In this document: one piece after another, positions 9,176 to 17,913 of the stretch
How the letters are laid out: each line of letters begins with the position of its first letter
Position numbering within the stretch: the first letter of the stretch is position 1
Assembly (NCBI RefSeq): GCF_900098745.1
Contig: NZ_FQTT01000001.1
Span: 403,280-467,279 of the forward strand
Length of the DNA: 64,000 nucleotides
Source: Actinomyces glycerinitolerans
GTDB lineage: Bacteria; Actinomycetota; Actinomycetes; Actinomycetales; Actinomycetaceae
Direction: 5' to 3'
The notes under the pieces: model-generated
What the model saw: the letters and a program-made list of their open reading frames with translations, nothing else
Told to the model about the DNA's origin: nothing
The model's database searches: none
Program-made: the position numbers and the translations under genes

Positions 9176-10561
9176 ATGGACATGTCCCAGCACCTGGGGG
9201 CGCGCGCACTGCTACGCTTCACGGCCCCTTCCATCGCGATGATGCTCTTCACCTCGATCTACGGGGTGGTCGACGGCCTGTTCGTCGCCAACTTCGCCGG
9301 CAAGACGGCGCTGGCCGCCATCACCCTGATCATGCCGTTCATCATGATTCTGGGCACCCTCGGCTTCATGATGGGCTCGGGCGGCAGCGAACTCATCTCC
9401 CACACCCGCGGCCGGGGCCACGGCGGGTTGGCGAACCGCTACTTCTCCATGATCGTCTACGTCACGCTCGGGACGGGCATCGTGCTGGCGGCCGTCGGCG
9501 CCCTGACCATGCGGCCCGTCGCCCAGCTGCTGGGCGCATCCGGCCAGATGCTGGAGCTGTGCGTGTTGTACGGCAGGATTCTGATGGTCTCACTGCCTGC
9601 ATTCATGCTGCAGTACGCCTTCCAGACCTTCGCCTCCACCGCGGGCAGGCCCCGACTCGGCCTGTATGTGACGGTTGCGGCGGGCATGACCAATATGGCC
9701 CTGGATCTGCTGTTCGTCGGCGTCTTCGGGTGGGGCGTGGCCGGAGCCGCGTGGGCCACCGTAGCCTCGGAGTTGATCGGCGGCCTAGTGCCGTTGGCCT
9801 GGTTTGCTCGCCCGAACAGCAGCTTCCTGCGTCTGGGCCGCCCGGTAGGGGACCTGGCCGCGCTGGGTCGAGTCTGCGTGAACGGATCATCGGAGATGAT
9901 GGCGGTGGTGGCCATCTCGGTGGTCAGCATCATCTACAACCTGCAGTTGCTTAGGTTCATGGGCCCGGACGGGGTGGCCGCCTACGGGGTGGTCATGTAC
10001 GTCAGCATGATCTTCACCGCGGTCTTCGAGGGCTTCTGCATGGGAGCGGCCCCGCTGATGAGCTACCAGCACGGCGCCGCGAACGATACGGAGAAACGCA
10101 GCCTGATGCGCACCTCGCTGGCCATACTCGCCATCACCGGAGCGATGATGCTGCTCGCCTCGCAACTGCTCGCACACCCTCTGGCACTCATCTTCGCCGC
10201 GAACGATCGCGGTCTCATGGAGCTGACCGAGACGGCATTGCGCATCTTCTCAGTCGCCTTCCTGCCCATGGGCGTGAGCATGTACGGCTCGTCCCTGTTC
10301 ACGGCACTGGGCAACGGGCTCGTCTCGGCGGCGCTGGCGGCAGCCCGCACCCTCGGCCTGGAGGTGGGCTCGGTCCTGCTACTGCCGCTGCTGATCGGAC
10401 CGGCGGGCATCTGGGCCGCGATCATAGTGGCCGAGACCACGGCAGCGCTGGCCGTGGGCGTGCTCATCAGGTGGCTGGGGCCCCGGTATGGGCTCCGTGA
10501 CCGCCGGCCCTTCCCCGCGGGGCAGATGAAGAAGTCCACATCAAACGCTCTGGTGCCCTGA
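9176..10561 (+). CDS. MATE family multidrug/metabolite efflux transporter
   Basis: 461 residues with about twelve hydrophobic segments in two similar halves. The opening FTAPSIAMMLFTSIYGVVDG and the block FGWGVAGAAWATVASELIGG are typical of the bacterial MATE (DinF/MepA-like) family, which exports organic cations using Na+ or H+ gradients. It starts four bases after the marR-like gene, so the two form an operon, and a perfect hairpin follows. Substrate unknown. Confidence 0.92.
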   Translation: MDMSQHLGARALLRFTAPSIAMMLFTSIYGVVDGLFVANFAGKTALAAITLIMPFIMILGTLGFMMGSGGSELISHTRGRGHGGLANRYFSMIVYVTLGTGIVLAAVGALTMRPVAQLLGASGQMLELCVLYGRILMVSLPAFMLQYAFQTFASTAGRPRLGLYVTVAAGMTNMALDLLFVGVFGWGVAGAAWATVASELIGGLVPLAWFARPNSSFLRLGRPVGDLAALGRVCVNGSSEMMAVVAISVVSIIYNLQLLRFMGPDGVAAYGVVMYVSMIFTAVFEGFCMGAAPLMSYQHGAANDTEKRSLMRTSLAILAITGAMMLLASQLLAHPLALIFAANDRGLMELTETALRIFSVAFLPMGVSMYGSSLFTALGNGLVSAALAAARTLGLEVGSVLLLPLLIGPAGIWAAIIVAETTAALAVGVLIRWLGPRYGLRDRRPFPAGQMKKSTSNALVP

Positions 10562-10595
10562 TCCCCACAACCGCGAGAGACGACAAGAACAGCGC

Positions 10596-10642
10596 CCGTC
10601 GAGTCACCGACTCAACCAGTGGTTGAGTCGGTGACTCGACGG
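10596..10642. terminator. perfect 22-bp stem hairpin after the MATE gene
   Basis: Arms 10596-10617 and 10621-10642 are exact reverse complements with a 3-nt AGT loop; the inner part reads GAGTCACCGACTCAACC. The stem itself contains GAGTC/GACTC sub-repeats. There is no U-tract, so it may act as a terminator for the MATE operon or as a processing or protein site. Confidence 0.65.
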
Positions 10643-10813
10643 CTCAACCCTCGGATTCCGTGATCAACATATGCGTGCTACCGTCCGGCGCACCGCTGCG
10701 GACATGATCGGTCACGCGCCGTCGGTCCCGGCAGACTGCGGGACCTTCGGCGGGTCAGGGACACCCTGATGAGCGCCCTGATAAGCAACCGATCAAGAAC
10801 TATGGAGACACCG

Positions 10814-11437
10814 ATGAAGAACTCTGTCGGACGCAACATCGCCAGGCTGCGGCTGTCACGCGGCATGACCCAGGAGCAGCTCGCCCAACGGATGGGAGTC
10901 ACCCCGCAGGCGGTCAGCAAGTGGGAGAACGATTTGAACTACCCGGACGTGGCGACACTGCCCGCTCTGGCGGCACTGCTCGGCACCAGCGTCGACGCGC
11001 TGTTGACGGTGCCGGACAGAGACGCCGCAACCGCCGACCGTCCCACGCCGTCACCGGCCGCTCCTTCATCGGCGCCGTCGCCCCTCTCCGCCCCTTCGGC
11101 ACCGTCCCCCGCGGCGCCTGCCTTCACCAACTTCGAACTGATTCGTCCCGAGCCCGCGCCGGAGCAGCCGCGGGCCCGACGCGCGGCCGGACGCAGCCTC
11201 CACATCGAGGTTCGGGGGCCGCAGGACAATGTCGACCTGGCCTTCCCCATGCAGGCGGTCTCCGCGCTCACCGGTCTCATCGCGACGGTTCCGCAGGTGC
11301 GCAGCGCCGTCGGCGCCCGCGGCATCGACCTCGACGCAATGCTGAAGACCTCGTTCAATGCCCTCGACTCCAACGGCCCCGCCACCCTCATCGACGTCAC
11401 CGACGACGAGGATCACGTACGCATCTGGGTCGACTAG
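10814..11437 (+). CDS. XRE-family helix-turn-helix regulator with C-terminal domain
   Basis: 207 residues. Residues 1-65 are a Cro/C1 helix-turn-helix (IARLRLSRGMTQEQLAQRMG, then VSKWENDLNYPDVATLPALA), followed by a Pro/Ala/Ser linker. A C-terminal domain (about 130-207) contains a hydrophobic FPMQAVSALTGLIATVP stretch and an acidic end. Similar C-termini occur in self-regulating XRE proteins that sense envelope or metabolic signals, function unproven. ATG at 10814 has GGAG seven bases upstream; an earlier in-frame ATG at 10769 is less likely. No obvious target gene adjoins it. Confidence 0.85.
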   Translation: MKNSVGRNIARLRLSRGMTQEQLAQRMGVTPQAVSKWENDLNYPDVATLPALAALLGTSVDALLTVPDRDAATADRPTPSPAAPSSAPSPLSAPSAPSPAAPAFTNFELIRPEPAPEQPRARRAAGRSLHIEVRGPQDNVDLAFPMQAVSALTGLIATVPQVRSAVGARGIDLDAMLKTSFNALDSNGPATLIDVTDDEDHVRIWVD

Positions 11438-11500
11438 CCCGACACCCTGAACCTATCTTCAGCCCCTGATTCGTCGGCGCCATTGGATGGGTTCAAAAAT

Positions 11501-11616
11501 GATGCTCCAAAACCGGCATAAACGAGCCCGCTCCACCGAGAGAGCCACTGGAATCATGCGGTTGCGGAGCCGACTCGTAGCGCCGAATCCGGCGTTCGTG
11601 CCGGTTTTGGACATTC
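11501..11616 (+). repeat. MITE-like intergenic repeat, copy A
   Basis: A 116-bp element with inverted ends: GATGCTCCAAAACCGGCA at 11501-11518 mirrors TGCCGGTTTTGGACATTC at 11599-11616 (about 16 of 18 positions). It is in opposite orientation to copies at 44385-44510 and 48209-48334, sharing the ends, an internal GGAATCA block and CATAAACG. It lies between the XRE and TMEM175 genes. No target duplication is visible. Confidence 0.7.
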
Positions 11617-11630
11617 TGCGGCCTCATCAG

Positions 11631-12233
11631 TCAGGCGGCTGTGACGTCGCGCTCGCGAGTTCGCCGCACACCTCGGAAGGCCGCCGGGACGGCGAAGACA
11701 ATGCCCGCGAGTAGTACAGCGATCATCATCGCCGGCGGGTACCACAACGCCGCCACCACCATGCCGGCCACCTTGATCAGCACATCCCCGGCCATCCACC
11801 GCTCCCGGGTACGCAACTGCAGCGCCAGTGCGGGGTTGGCGGGATCTGCGGCCACTAGCGTGCGATACATGACGAGGTTGCTGGCGGTCACCGCAAGTAC
11901 GACAACGCCGTAGAACACCTGCGCGGTGGCCGACATCACGTGATCGGAGACGAAGGCCGTGGTCCACGGGAAGAAGGAGGCGAAGAACAGCATGATCAGA
12001 CTCGCCCACGACGTGGCCGGAGAGATTTTCTCGACGGCGTCCCACTCGTGGTGAATGTTGATCCACATCGTGCCCAACCACATGAAGGACAATGCATAGG
12101 CAAGGAAGTCGACGCGCAACTCCCACAGACCGGCAAGAGTCGCCGCCTGGGGTTGTGGCAGCTCGAGCACGAGCACCGTCATGACGATCGCCAGCACCGC
12201 GTCGGTGAATGCCGCCAGCCGCTCCTTGCCCAT
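11631..12233 (-). CDS. TMEM175 (DUF1211) family potassium-channel-like membrane protein
   Basis: 200 residues with about six hydrophobic segments. The N-terminus KERLAAFTDAVLAIVMTVLVLEL matches the R-x-x-x-F-(S/T)-D signature of the first helix in bacterial TMEM175 proteins, which form K+-permeable tetramers. A second conserved stretch is YALSFMWLGTMWINIHHEWD. The C-terminal tail is basic. Monocistronic; its 3' end is 14 bp from repeat copy A. The family call is good; channel activity is inferred. Confidence 0.85.
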   Translation of the reverse strand: MGKERLAAFTDAVLAIVMTVLVLELPQPQAATLAGLWELRVDFLAYALSFMWLGTMWINIHHEWDAVEKISPATSWASLIMLFFASFFPWTTAFVSDHVMSATAQVFYGVVVLAVTASNLVMYRTLVAADPANPALALQLRTRERWMAGDVLIKVAGMVVAALWYPPAMMIAVLLAGIVFAVPAAFRGVRRTRERDVTAA

Positions 12234-12334
12234 TACTCCTCCTCATCCGGGCCGCAGGCCCGCGGTAGTACCTGAATGCGCGCTCGGACCTTACCCGATT
12301 GCGCAACTCGCCCCTGACACGCCAAGTTTGCGAC

Positions 12335-13183
12335 TCAGCCAACCCGGCTGCGCACCCAGTCGAAGACATCCGTGGCCTCGCTGCGCCCACCGGGCCGCAG
12401 CAGCAGGAAGAAGGTGGCATGGGCCATGGCGTCCCGAATCGGCACGACGACGCGGTCCGAGGCGAGCGCCGACAGGGCGGGAGCGTCGGAGACGAAGTGG
12501 GGCAGCGGAGAACTCTTGACCAGTTGTTCGAAAACGCCACGGTCCTCCTGCACCACGAACTGGGAGTGGGGCAGGTAGCGGTCACAGCGCTCGCGCCAGA
12601 AGCCGATGTCGGCCAGGAGCAGGAAGGTCTCGCCGTCCAGCTCCGCGGCCGTCACCTGCTCGCGGTTCGCGAGCGCGTGCTCAGCGGGCAGGGCGACGGC
12701 GAGATTCTCCACCATGAGCCAGGCCGAGCGCACGCTCGGCAGCGGATGGGGACGCAGCGAGATGCCCAGGTCCAGCTCGCCGCTCACCACTCCCTCCTCG
12801 ACCTCCTCCCTGCCGAGGCTCTGCGAGGTGAGCACCAGGCCGGGGAAGCGTTCGATGATCAGTGAAGTCAGCCGCCACAGCGGCGCCGGGGCGACCGCAC
12901 CCACGCGCAGCGCCCGGGTGCGGCGGGCGACGTCGTCGAGGGCGGTGCGCATGGCCTGCTCCTCGCGCAGGATCCGCCCGGCATGCTCCAGAGCCACACG
13001 GCCCGCCTCGTTGAGCACCAGGCGGCGCCCCGGGCGGTCGAAGAGCGACTGGCCGAGCTCTGCCTCCAGACGCTGCAGCGAGCGGCTGAGGGCCGGCTGG
13101 GACAGGTGCAGGGTGCGCGCGGCGGCGCTGAGGGTGCCCTCGCGCGCGATCGCCTCCAGCTGGCGCAGCTGCTCGAAATCCAC
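12335..13183 (-). CDS. LysR-family transcriptional regulator
   Basis: 282 residues: N-terminal winged HTH (FEQLRQLEAIAREGTLSAAA, then LSQPALSRSLQRLEAELG) and a C-terminal periplasmic-binding-like effector domain (from about residue 90: LRVGAVAPAPLWRL). It is divergent from two aldo-keto reductase genes across a 140-bp gap with a T-N11-A box, so it probably activates them in response to an unknown small molecule. Its start codon is preceded by AGGGAGGGG. Confidence 0.92.
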   Translation of the reverse strand: MDFEQLRQLEAIAREGTLSAAARTLHLSQPALSRSLQRLEAELGQSLFDRPGRRLVLNEAGRVALEHAGRILREEQAMRTALDDVARRTRALRVGAVAPAPLWRLTSLIIERFPGLVLTSQSLGREEVEEGVVSGELDLGISLRPHPLPSVRSAWLMVENLAVALPAEHALANREQVTAAELDGETFLLLADIGFWRERCDRYLPHSQFVVQEDRGVFEQLVKSSPLPHFVSDAPALSALASDRVVVPIRDAMAHATFFLLLRPGGRSEATDVFDWVRSRVG

Positions 13184-13202
13184 CAGTCCCCTCCCTCTGC
13201 TT

Positions 13203-13217
13203 ATGCACGTAGCGCAT
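13203..13217. promoter_or_regulatory. LysR-type T-N11-A box
   Basis: ATGCACGTAGCGCAT: inverted ATGC/GCAT arms with T and A separated by 11 bp, in the LysR/reductase intergenic region. CTTATGCAC occurs here (13200-13208) and again at 13266-13274, 66 bp apart, close to six helical turns, consistent with two regulator sites. Confidence 0.55.
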
Positions 13218-13323
13218 CAAGAGTTCCGATATTGGCATTTTACATCCGCGCCCCTGGGGCGAAGACTTATGCACAGCGGGACGGCATTGAGCTGGTCCCG
13301 AAGCAAGTCCCAGGAGCGCATCA

Positions 13324-14202
13324 ATGACCACCATCCCGTCCTTCACCATGAACAACGGCATCGACATCCCGGCGCTGGGTTACGGCGTCTTCCAGATGAC
13401 CTCCGACCAGGTGCTCGAGCACCTGCCGCAGGCCCTCGAGCTGGGCTACCGGCACATCGACACGGCCAACGCCTACTTCAACGAGGTCGCCGTCGGCGAG
13501 GTGGTGCGCGATGCGATCGCCACCGGCACCGTGAAGCGTGAGGACCTGTTCATCACCACCAAGCTGTTCCCGCAGTCCTACCCCTACGCGCAGGCCGTCA
13601 AGGACATCGACGCCACCCTGGAGCGCCTGGGTCTGGACTACGTTGACCTGCTGCTGTTCCACCAGCCCTACGGCGAGTACACCTCCGGCTGGAAGGCCAT
13701 GGAGGAGGCCGTGGCCGCGGGCAAGGTCCGCTCCATCGGCCTGTCCAACTTCCCCATCGCCAAGTTCCAGGAGATTCTGGACGTCGCCGACATCAAGCCG
13801 GTCGTCAACCAGGTTGAGGCCCACCCGCGCTGGAACCAGCACGAGCTGAAGGCGCAGATGGACCAGGCCGCCGACACCGAGGTCCTGGTGGAGGCCTGGT
13901 ACCCGCTCGGCCACGGCGACAAGACCCTGCTTGAAGAGCCCGCGATCACCGCGGCCGCGCAGCGCACGGGCGCCACTGCCGCCCAGGTGATCCTGGCCTG
14001 GCACCTGGCGGAGAAGAACATCACCTTCCCCAAGACCCTCAACCCCGCCCACATGGCCGACAACCTCGCCGCGCTCGACGTGAAGTTGACGGAGGCGGAG
14101 ATCGCTGCGATCAACGAGATCCCGCAGGCCCCCTACTACGTGGTCCCGGACGAGCCGCCCACCTTCACGACGACGGTCATGGACTACTCCCAGCAGGCCT
14201 GA
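13324..14202 (+). CDS. aldo-keto reductase (2,5-diketo-D-gluconate reductase-like)
   Basis: 292-residue NADPH-dependent (beta/alpha)8 carbonyl reductase of the AKR5-like group. The tetrad is visible: Asp and Tyr in HIDTANAYFNE (about 47 and 52), Lys in ITTKL, His in LFHQP. Cofactor-site residues appear late (FPKTLNPAHMADNLAALD) where classical members have IPKS; the FPKT variant may change cofactor contacts. It is the first gene downstream of the divergent LysR gene and is followed 89 bp later by a second reductase of the same family, probably co-regulated. Confidence 0.92.
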   Translation: MTTIPSFTMNNGIDIPALGYGVFQMTSDQVLEHLPQALELGYRHIDTANAYFNEVAVGEVVRDAIATGTVKREDLFITTKLFPQSYPYAQAVKDIDATLERLGLDYVDLLLFHQPYGEYTSGWKAMEEAVAAGKVRSIGLSNFPIAKFQEILDVADIKPVVNQVEAHPRWNQHELKAQMDQAADTEVLVEAWYPLGHGDKTLLEEPAITAAAQRTGATAAQVILAWHLAEKNITFPKTLNPAHMADNLAALDVKLTEAEIAAINEIPQAPYYVVPDEPPTFTTTVMDYSQQA

Positions 14203-14291
14203 CCCGTCCTCGCCTGGCCGGTCGCCACGGCGTCGGCCAACTGCCGAGATCGGCCCCCGACCACTCAAGACCCGCATCAGGAGAGAAACCC

Positions 14292-15179
14292 ATGACCACC
14301 ACCGTCCCCGCCAAGACCCTCAACAACGGCGTCGAGATGCCCGTGCTCGGCTACGGCGTCTTCCAGACCCCGCCCGATGAGACCGAGCGCTGCGTGAGCG
14401 AGGCCCTCGAGGTCGGCTACCGGCTCATCGACACCGCCCAGGCCTACGGCAACGAGGAGGGCGTAGGCGCCGCCGTCGCGAAGAGCGGCCTGCCGCGCGA
14501 GGAGGTGTTCATCACCTCCAAGATCTGGGTGTCCAACATGAACTACGAGCGCGCCACCGCCTCCATCGACGAGTCGCTGGAAAAGCTCGGCACCGACCAC
14601 ATTGACCTGATGCTGCTGCACCAGGCGATGGGCGACTACCCGGGCGCCTACCGGGCCATGGAGGACGCCTACAAGGCCGGCAAGCTGCGCGCCATCGGCG
14701 TGTCCAACTTCTACCCCGAGCGCCTGGTGGATGTGGCCGCACTGGCCGAGATAACGCCGGCCGTCAACCAGATCGAGACGCACCCCTTCCGCCAGGCCGA
14801 CGCCGCGCACGCGGTCATGGCCGAACTCGGCGTGGTGCACGAGGCCTGGGCGCCCTTCGCCGAGGGGCAGAACAACATCTTCGCCAACCCGGTCCTCGCC
14901 GAGATCGGCGCCAAGTACGGCAAGAAGCCCGGCCAGGTGATCCTGCGGGCCCTGATCCAGAAGGACGTCGTGGTCATCCCGAAGTCCACGCACCGCAACC
15001 GCATGGAGGAGAACTTCGACGTCTTCGACTTCGAACTGACCGAGGAGGACCTGGCCACCTTCTCCGCCCTGGACGACGGCACGCTGCCGCGCATCTTCGA
15101 CCACTACGACCCGAAGGTCGTGGGCTGGCTGCTGCGCGACATGGTCAAGCAGCAGATCGGCGGCGGCTCGCTGTACTGA
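14292..15179 (+). CDS. aldo-keto reductase (2,5-diketo-D-gluconate reductase-like), second copy
   Basis: 295 residues, the same family as the preceding gene but clearly diverged. The tetrad is intact: LIDTAQAYGNE, FITSKIW, and His in LMLLHQ. The NADPH-binding block VVIPKSTHRNRMEENFD is canonical here. AGGAGAGAAACCC precedes the ATG. Substrate is likely an aldehyde or keto-sugar, not resolvable from sequence. The C-terminus (FDHYDPKVVGWLL) has a faint echo in the decayed segment downstream. Confidence 0.93.
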   Translation: MTTTVPAKTLNNGVEMPVLGYGVFQTPPDETERCVSEALEVGYRLIDTAQAYGNEEGVGAAVAKSGLPREEVFITSKIWVSNMNYERATASIDESLEKLGTDHIDLMLLHQAMGDYPGAYRAMEDAYKAGKLRAIGVSNFYPERLVDVAALAEITPAVNQIETHPFRQADAAHAVMAELGVVHEAWAPFAEGQNNIFANPVLAEIGAKYGKKPGQVILRALIQKDVVVIPKSTHRNRMEENFDVFDFELTEEDLATFSALDDGTLPRIFDHYDPKVVGWLLRDMVKQQIGGGSLY

Positions 15180-15216
15180 GGCCTTACGCAGCACGCCGGG
15201 GTGTAGGACGACGGGC

Positions 15217-15656
15217 GCCGACGAGCTCGGCGCGAATCCGGAGGGCTACTCGCTTTTGGGCGGCTCCGCGGGTGCGCGCCTGGCCGCCTACCTGGGGTCC
15301 TACGGCCCCGCCCGATTCGGGGGCGACGACGTGCCCGGCCCCGGCGCCGTCGTCATACAGTACACGGGGCAATCGGACCTCTCCGGCGCGGAGCCCGCGA
15401 CCGCTGAGCCTCACCCGGGTGAGGCGGCCCGAGCCAACAGAAGGCATGGGGAAAAGCCGCCTACGAGCGCGGTGAGGGCGAGCTGGAGCACCTGAACTTC
15501 ATGCCGCACGCCTTCGATGAGGGCGCCGCCTGCCACTACCCCGCCCGCGGCACGCACCCGCGCTGGAGCAACGACGTCGTCGCCTGGAGCCAGCACGGCG
15601 GCGGGCTGGAGCTCTTCCCGCACGACGCCGAGGTCATGGGCTGGTTGTTCCGGTAG
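15217..15656 (+). pseudogene. decayed alpha/beta hydrolase remnant
   Basis: From 15217 the plus strand encodes ADELGANPEGYSLLGG then SAGARLAAYLGSYG and VVIQYTGQSDLSGAEPA, a piece of a serine esterase (G-G-S-A-G elbow) without start or triad partners. After about 15412 similarity is lost and the frame breaks. In another frame, 15453-15656 reads AYERGEGELEHLNFMPHAF and ends in HDAEVMGWLFR before a stop. The end slightly resembles the tail of the preceding reductase (DPKVVGWLL). I read this as a deleted, frameshifted hydrolase gene, possibly with reductase scrap. Confidence 0.6.
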
Positions 15657-15737
15657 CCCACGTAGGGCGCGCCACCTATAGGGTTGTGCCGACGGCCGCC
15701 GTCGAGCAGCGGCGTCTTGAAAACGGAGGGGACGAGA

Positions 15738-16745
15738 ATGCGTACGCGGCACCTGGGAACTCTGGAGGTATCCGAGATCGGCATGGGTTGCATGGGCCTG
15801 TCCCACGGCTACGGGCACATCCCGCCGGAGGCGGAGTCGGTCGCGGCGATCCGCGCCGCCCATGAGGCCGGCTGCACCTTCTTCGACACCGCCGAGGCCT
15901 ACGGACCGAACCTCGACCCGGCCAACCGGGGCCACAATGAGCGCATCGTCGGCAAGGCGGTCGCCCCCTTCCGGGACGACGTCGTCCTGGCCACCAAGCT
16001 GCATCTGCCGACCGAGGAAGTGCGGGCCGACGGCGTGGTGGACACGCTGCGCCACCACCTGGTGGCCTCCCTGGCGCGCCTGGGTACCGACTGCGTCGAC
16101 CTGTACTACCTGCACCGTGTCAACCCCGAGGTGCCGGTTGAGGAGGTGGCCGACGGCATGGGCCGCCTCATCCAGGAGGGGCTGATTCGCGGCTGGGGCC
16201 TGTCCCAGGTGGACGTGCCGGTCATCCGCGCCGCCCACGAGGTGACGCCCGTGTCCGCCGTGCAGAACATCTACTCCATGGTTGAGCGCGGCATCGAGGC
16301 AGAGGTCCTGCCGTACTGCGCCGAGCAGGGCATCGGCGTCGTCCCCTTCTCCCCCATCGCCTCGGGGCTGTTGTCCGGGAAGGTCACCACGGCCACACAG
16401 TTCGAGACCCACGACGACGTGCGCAACCTGGTGCCGCAGCTGCGGCCCGAGAACCTGGCCGCCAACCAACCGATCGTGGATCTGCTGGCCCGCTTCGCCG
16501 CCGAGAAGGGCGTCGCCAGCGCCCAGATCAGCCTGGCGTGGATGCTCGCGAAGTGGCCGCATGTGGTGCCGATTCCGGGTTCGAAGCGCAAGGAGCGGAT
16601 CCTGGAGAACCTCGGCGCTGCGGATGTCTCGCTCACAGGCGCGGAGCTGGACCGGCTGGAGGCGGCGCTGGACGCCGTCGAGGTTCACGGGCACCGCGGC
16701 TTCGACGAGTCCGAGGGACGCAGTTTTCTACGCGGCTCTCGCTGA
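15738..16745 (+). CDS. aldo-keto reductase (AKR13/YajO-like)
   Basis: 335 residues from an ATG preceded by GGAGGGG. It belongs to a different branch from the two upstream reductases: LGTLEVSEIGMGCMGLSHGYG at the start, tetrad residues in FFDTAEAYGP, ATKLHL and YYLHRV, and GSKRKERILENLGA as the phosphate-binding loop. Such enzymes reduce aldehydes using NADPH. It lies 81 bp beyond the decayed hydrolase and 34 bp before the CorA gene. Confidence 0.92.
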   Translation: MRTRHLGTLEVSEIGMGCMGLSHGYGHIPPEAESVAAIRAAHEAGCTFFDTAEAYGPNLDPANRGHNERIVGKAVAPFRDDVVLATKLHLPTEEVRADGVVDTLRHHLVASLARLGTDCVDLYYLHRVNPEVPVEEVADGMGRLIQEGLIRGWGLSQVDVPVIRAAHEVTPVSAVQNIYSMVERGIEAEVLPYCAEQGIGVVPFSPIASGLLSGKVTTATQFETHDDVRNLVPQLRPENLAANQPIVDLLARFAAEKGVASAQISLAWMLAKWPHVVPIPGSKRKERILENLGAADVSLTGAELDRLEAALDAVEVHGHRGFDESEGRSFLRGSR

Positions 16746-16779
16746 GGCCGACGGCGCCCTACTACACCGAGGAGAATCC

Positions 16780-17697
16780 GTGCACTACCTGATCGACGAG
16801 TCACTGACTCCGTGCGCACCGAAGGAGCTGCGCAACACGGACAGACAGTTCGTCGCCGTGCTGACTCCCGATCAGTGGACCCAGCGCCGCAGCACCTTCG
16901 AGCTGGGCATCGACATCGACCCCGACCCCGACGTCGCCCTGGGCACTCAGGCCGAGGTCAACTACGACGCGATCACCGGCACGATCTTCATCCCGGACCA
17001 CACGTCGCCCGATGCTCCGGATAAGCGCTTCGCCTTCGCATTGGATGAGAAGGGCGTGGTCCTCATCGACGCCCAGGAGACGGCCGCGGGACTCGTGGCG
17101 GCCATCGCCGCCGCACGTCGCTGGCGTCGACCGGGGCTGGAGCGTTTCCTGGCCGACTTCCTCATGCAGATCATCAAGGACGACGCGGCCCTCCTGCGCG
17201 GCTACGAGCGCGAACTCGACCGCATGGAGGACGCGATTCTGGCAGACACGGCCGCGGGCGCGTCGGAACGCATCAACGATATGCGCTCCGAACTACGCGA
17301 CCTCGACACCCACTACAACGACCTCATGGACCTGACCCAGGTCCTAGAGGAGAACGAGAACGGCTTCTTCCGCGAGGAGGACCTGCGGTACTTCCGCACG
17401 GTCTACGGCCGACTCGACAAACTGCGCGATCAGGCATCCTCCCTGCGCGACCAGGCCCTCCAGATGCGTGACCTGTACAAGATGCACCTGGACGTGCGGC
17501 AGAACCACATTATGGCGGCGCTCACGATCGTCACCGCGATTTTCGCGCCGCTGACGCTCATCGTCGGCTGGTACGGGATGAACTTCGAGCACATGCCCGA
17601 GCTCGCGTGGCCGTGGAGCTATCCGGCCGTCGCGGTCCTGAGCGTTCTGGTGGTCATCGGCTGTATCGTCTTCTTCAAGCACCGCAAATGGCTGTGA
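16780..17697 (+). CDS. CorA-family divalent metal ion transporter
   Basis: 305 residues from a GTG preceded by GAGGAG. A long cytosolic N-domain with coiled-coil helices (KDDAALLRGYERELDRMEDA, DLRYFRTVYGRLDKLRDQAS) leads to two C-terminal membrane segments. The signature YGMNF at the end of the first segment identifies the pore mouth. It should form a pentameric Mg2+/Co2+ channel. The frame is open upstream into the reductase gene but the GTG gives the family's normal N-terminus. The extracellular loop (EHMPELAWPW) has the usual acidic residues. Confidence 0.92.
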   Translation: MHYLIDESLTPCAPKELRNTDRQFVAVLTPDQWTQRRSTFELGIDIDPDPDVALGTQAEVNYDAITGTIFIPDHTSPDAPDKRFAFALDEKGVVLIDAQETAAGLVAAIAAARRWRRPGLERFLADFLMQIIKDDAALLRGYERELDRMEDAILADTAAGASERINDMRSELRDLDTHYNDLMDLTQVLEENENGFFREEDLRYFRTVYGRLDKLRDQASSLRDQALQMRDLYKMHLDVRQNHIMAALTIVTAIFAPLTLIVGWYGMNFEHMPELAWPWSYPAVAVLSVLVVIGCIVFFKHRKWL

Positions 17698-17913
17698 CAG
17701 CCATAAACGGCGCTTCCGGGAGGCACTGGCAGGGACTCCCGAAATCGGAAAGACCGGCATAACCTGCCGAAGGCAGCGCAGTGCGGCGCCGGCGGCCGCG
17801 ACGCGTTACCCGTGCCGGTCAGGGCACGCCACTCTCGCCGGTCTCGGTGCAAAGCCACCAGGACAGAACGCCGAATAAACATCAAGCAAAGCCGGAAACC
17901 GGAGGAAATCACC

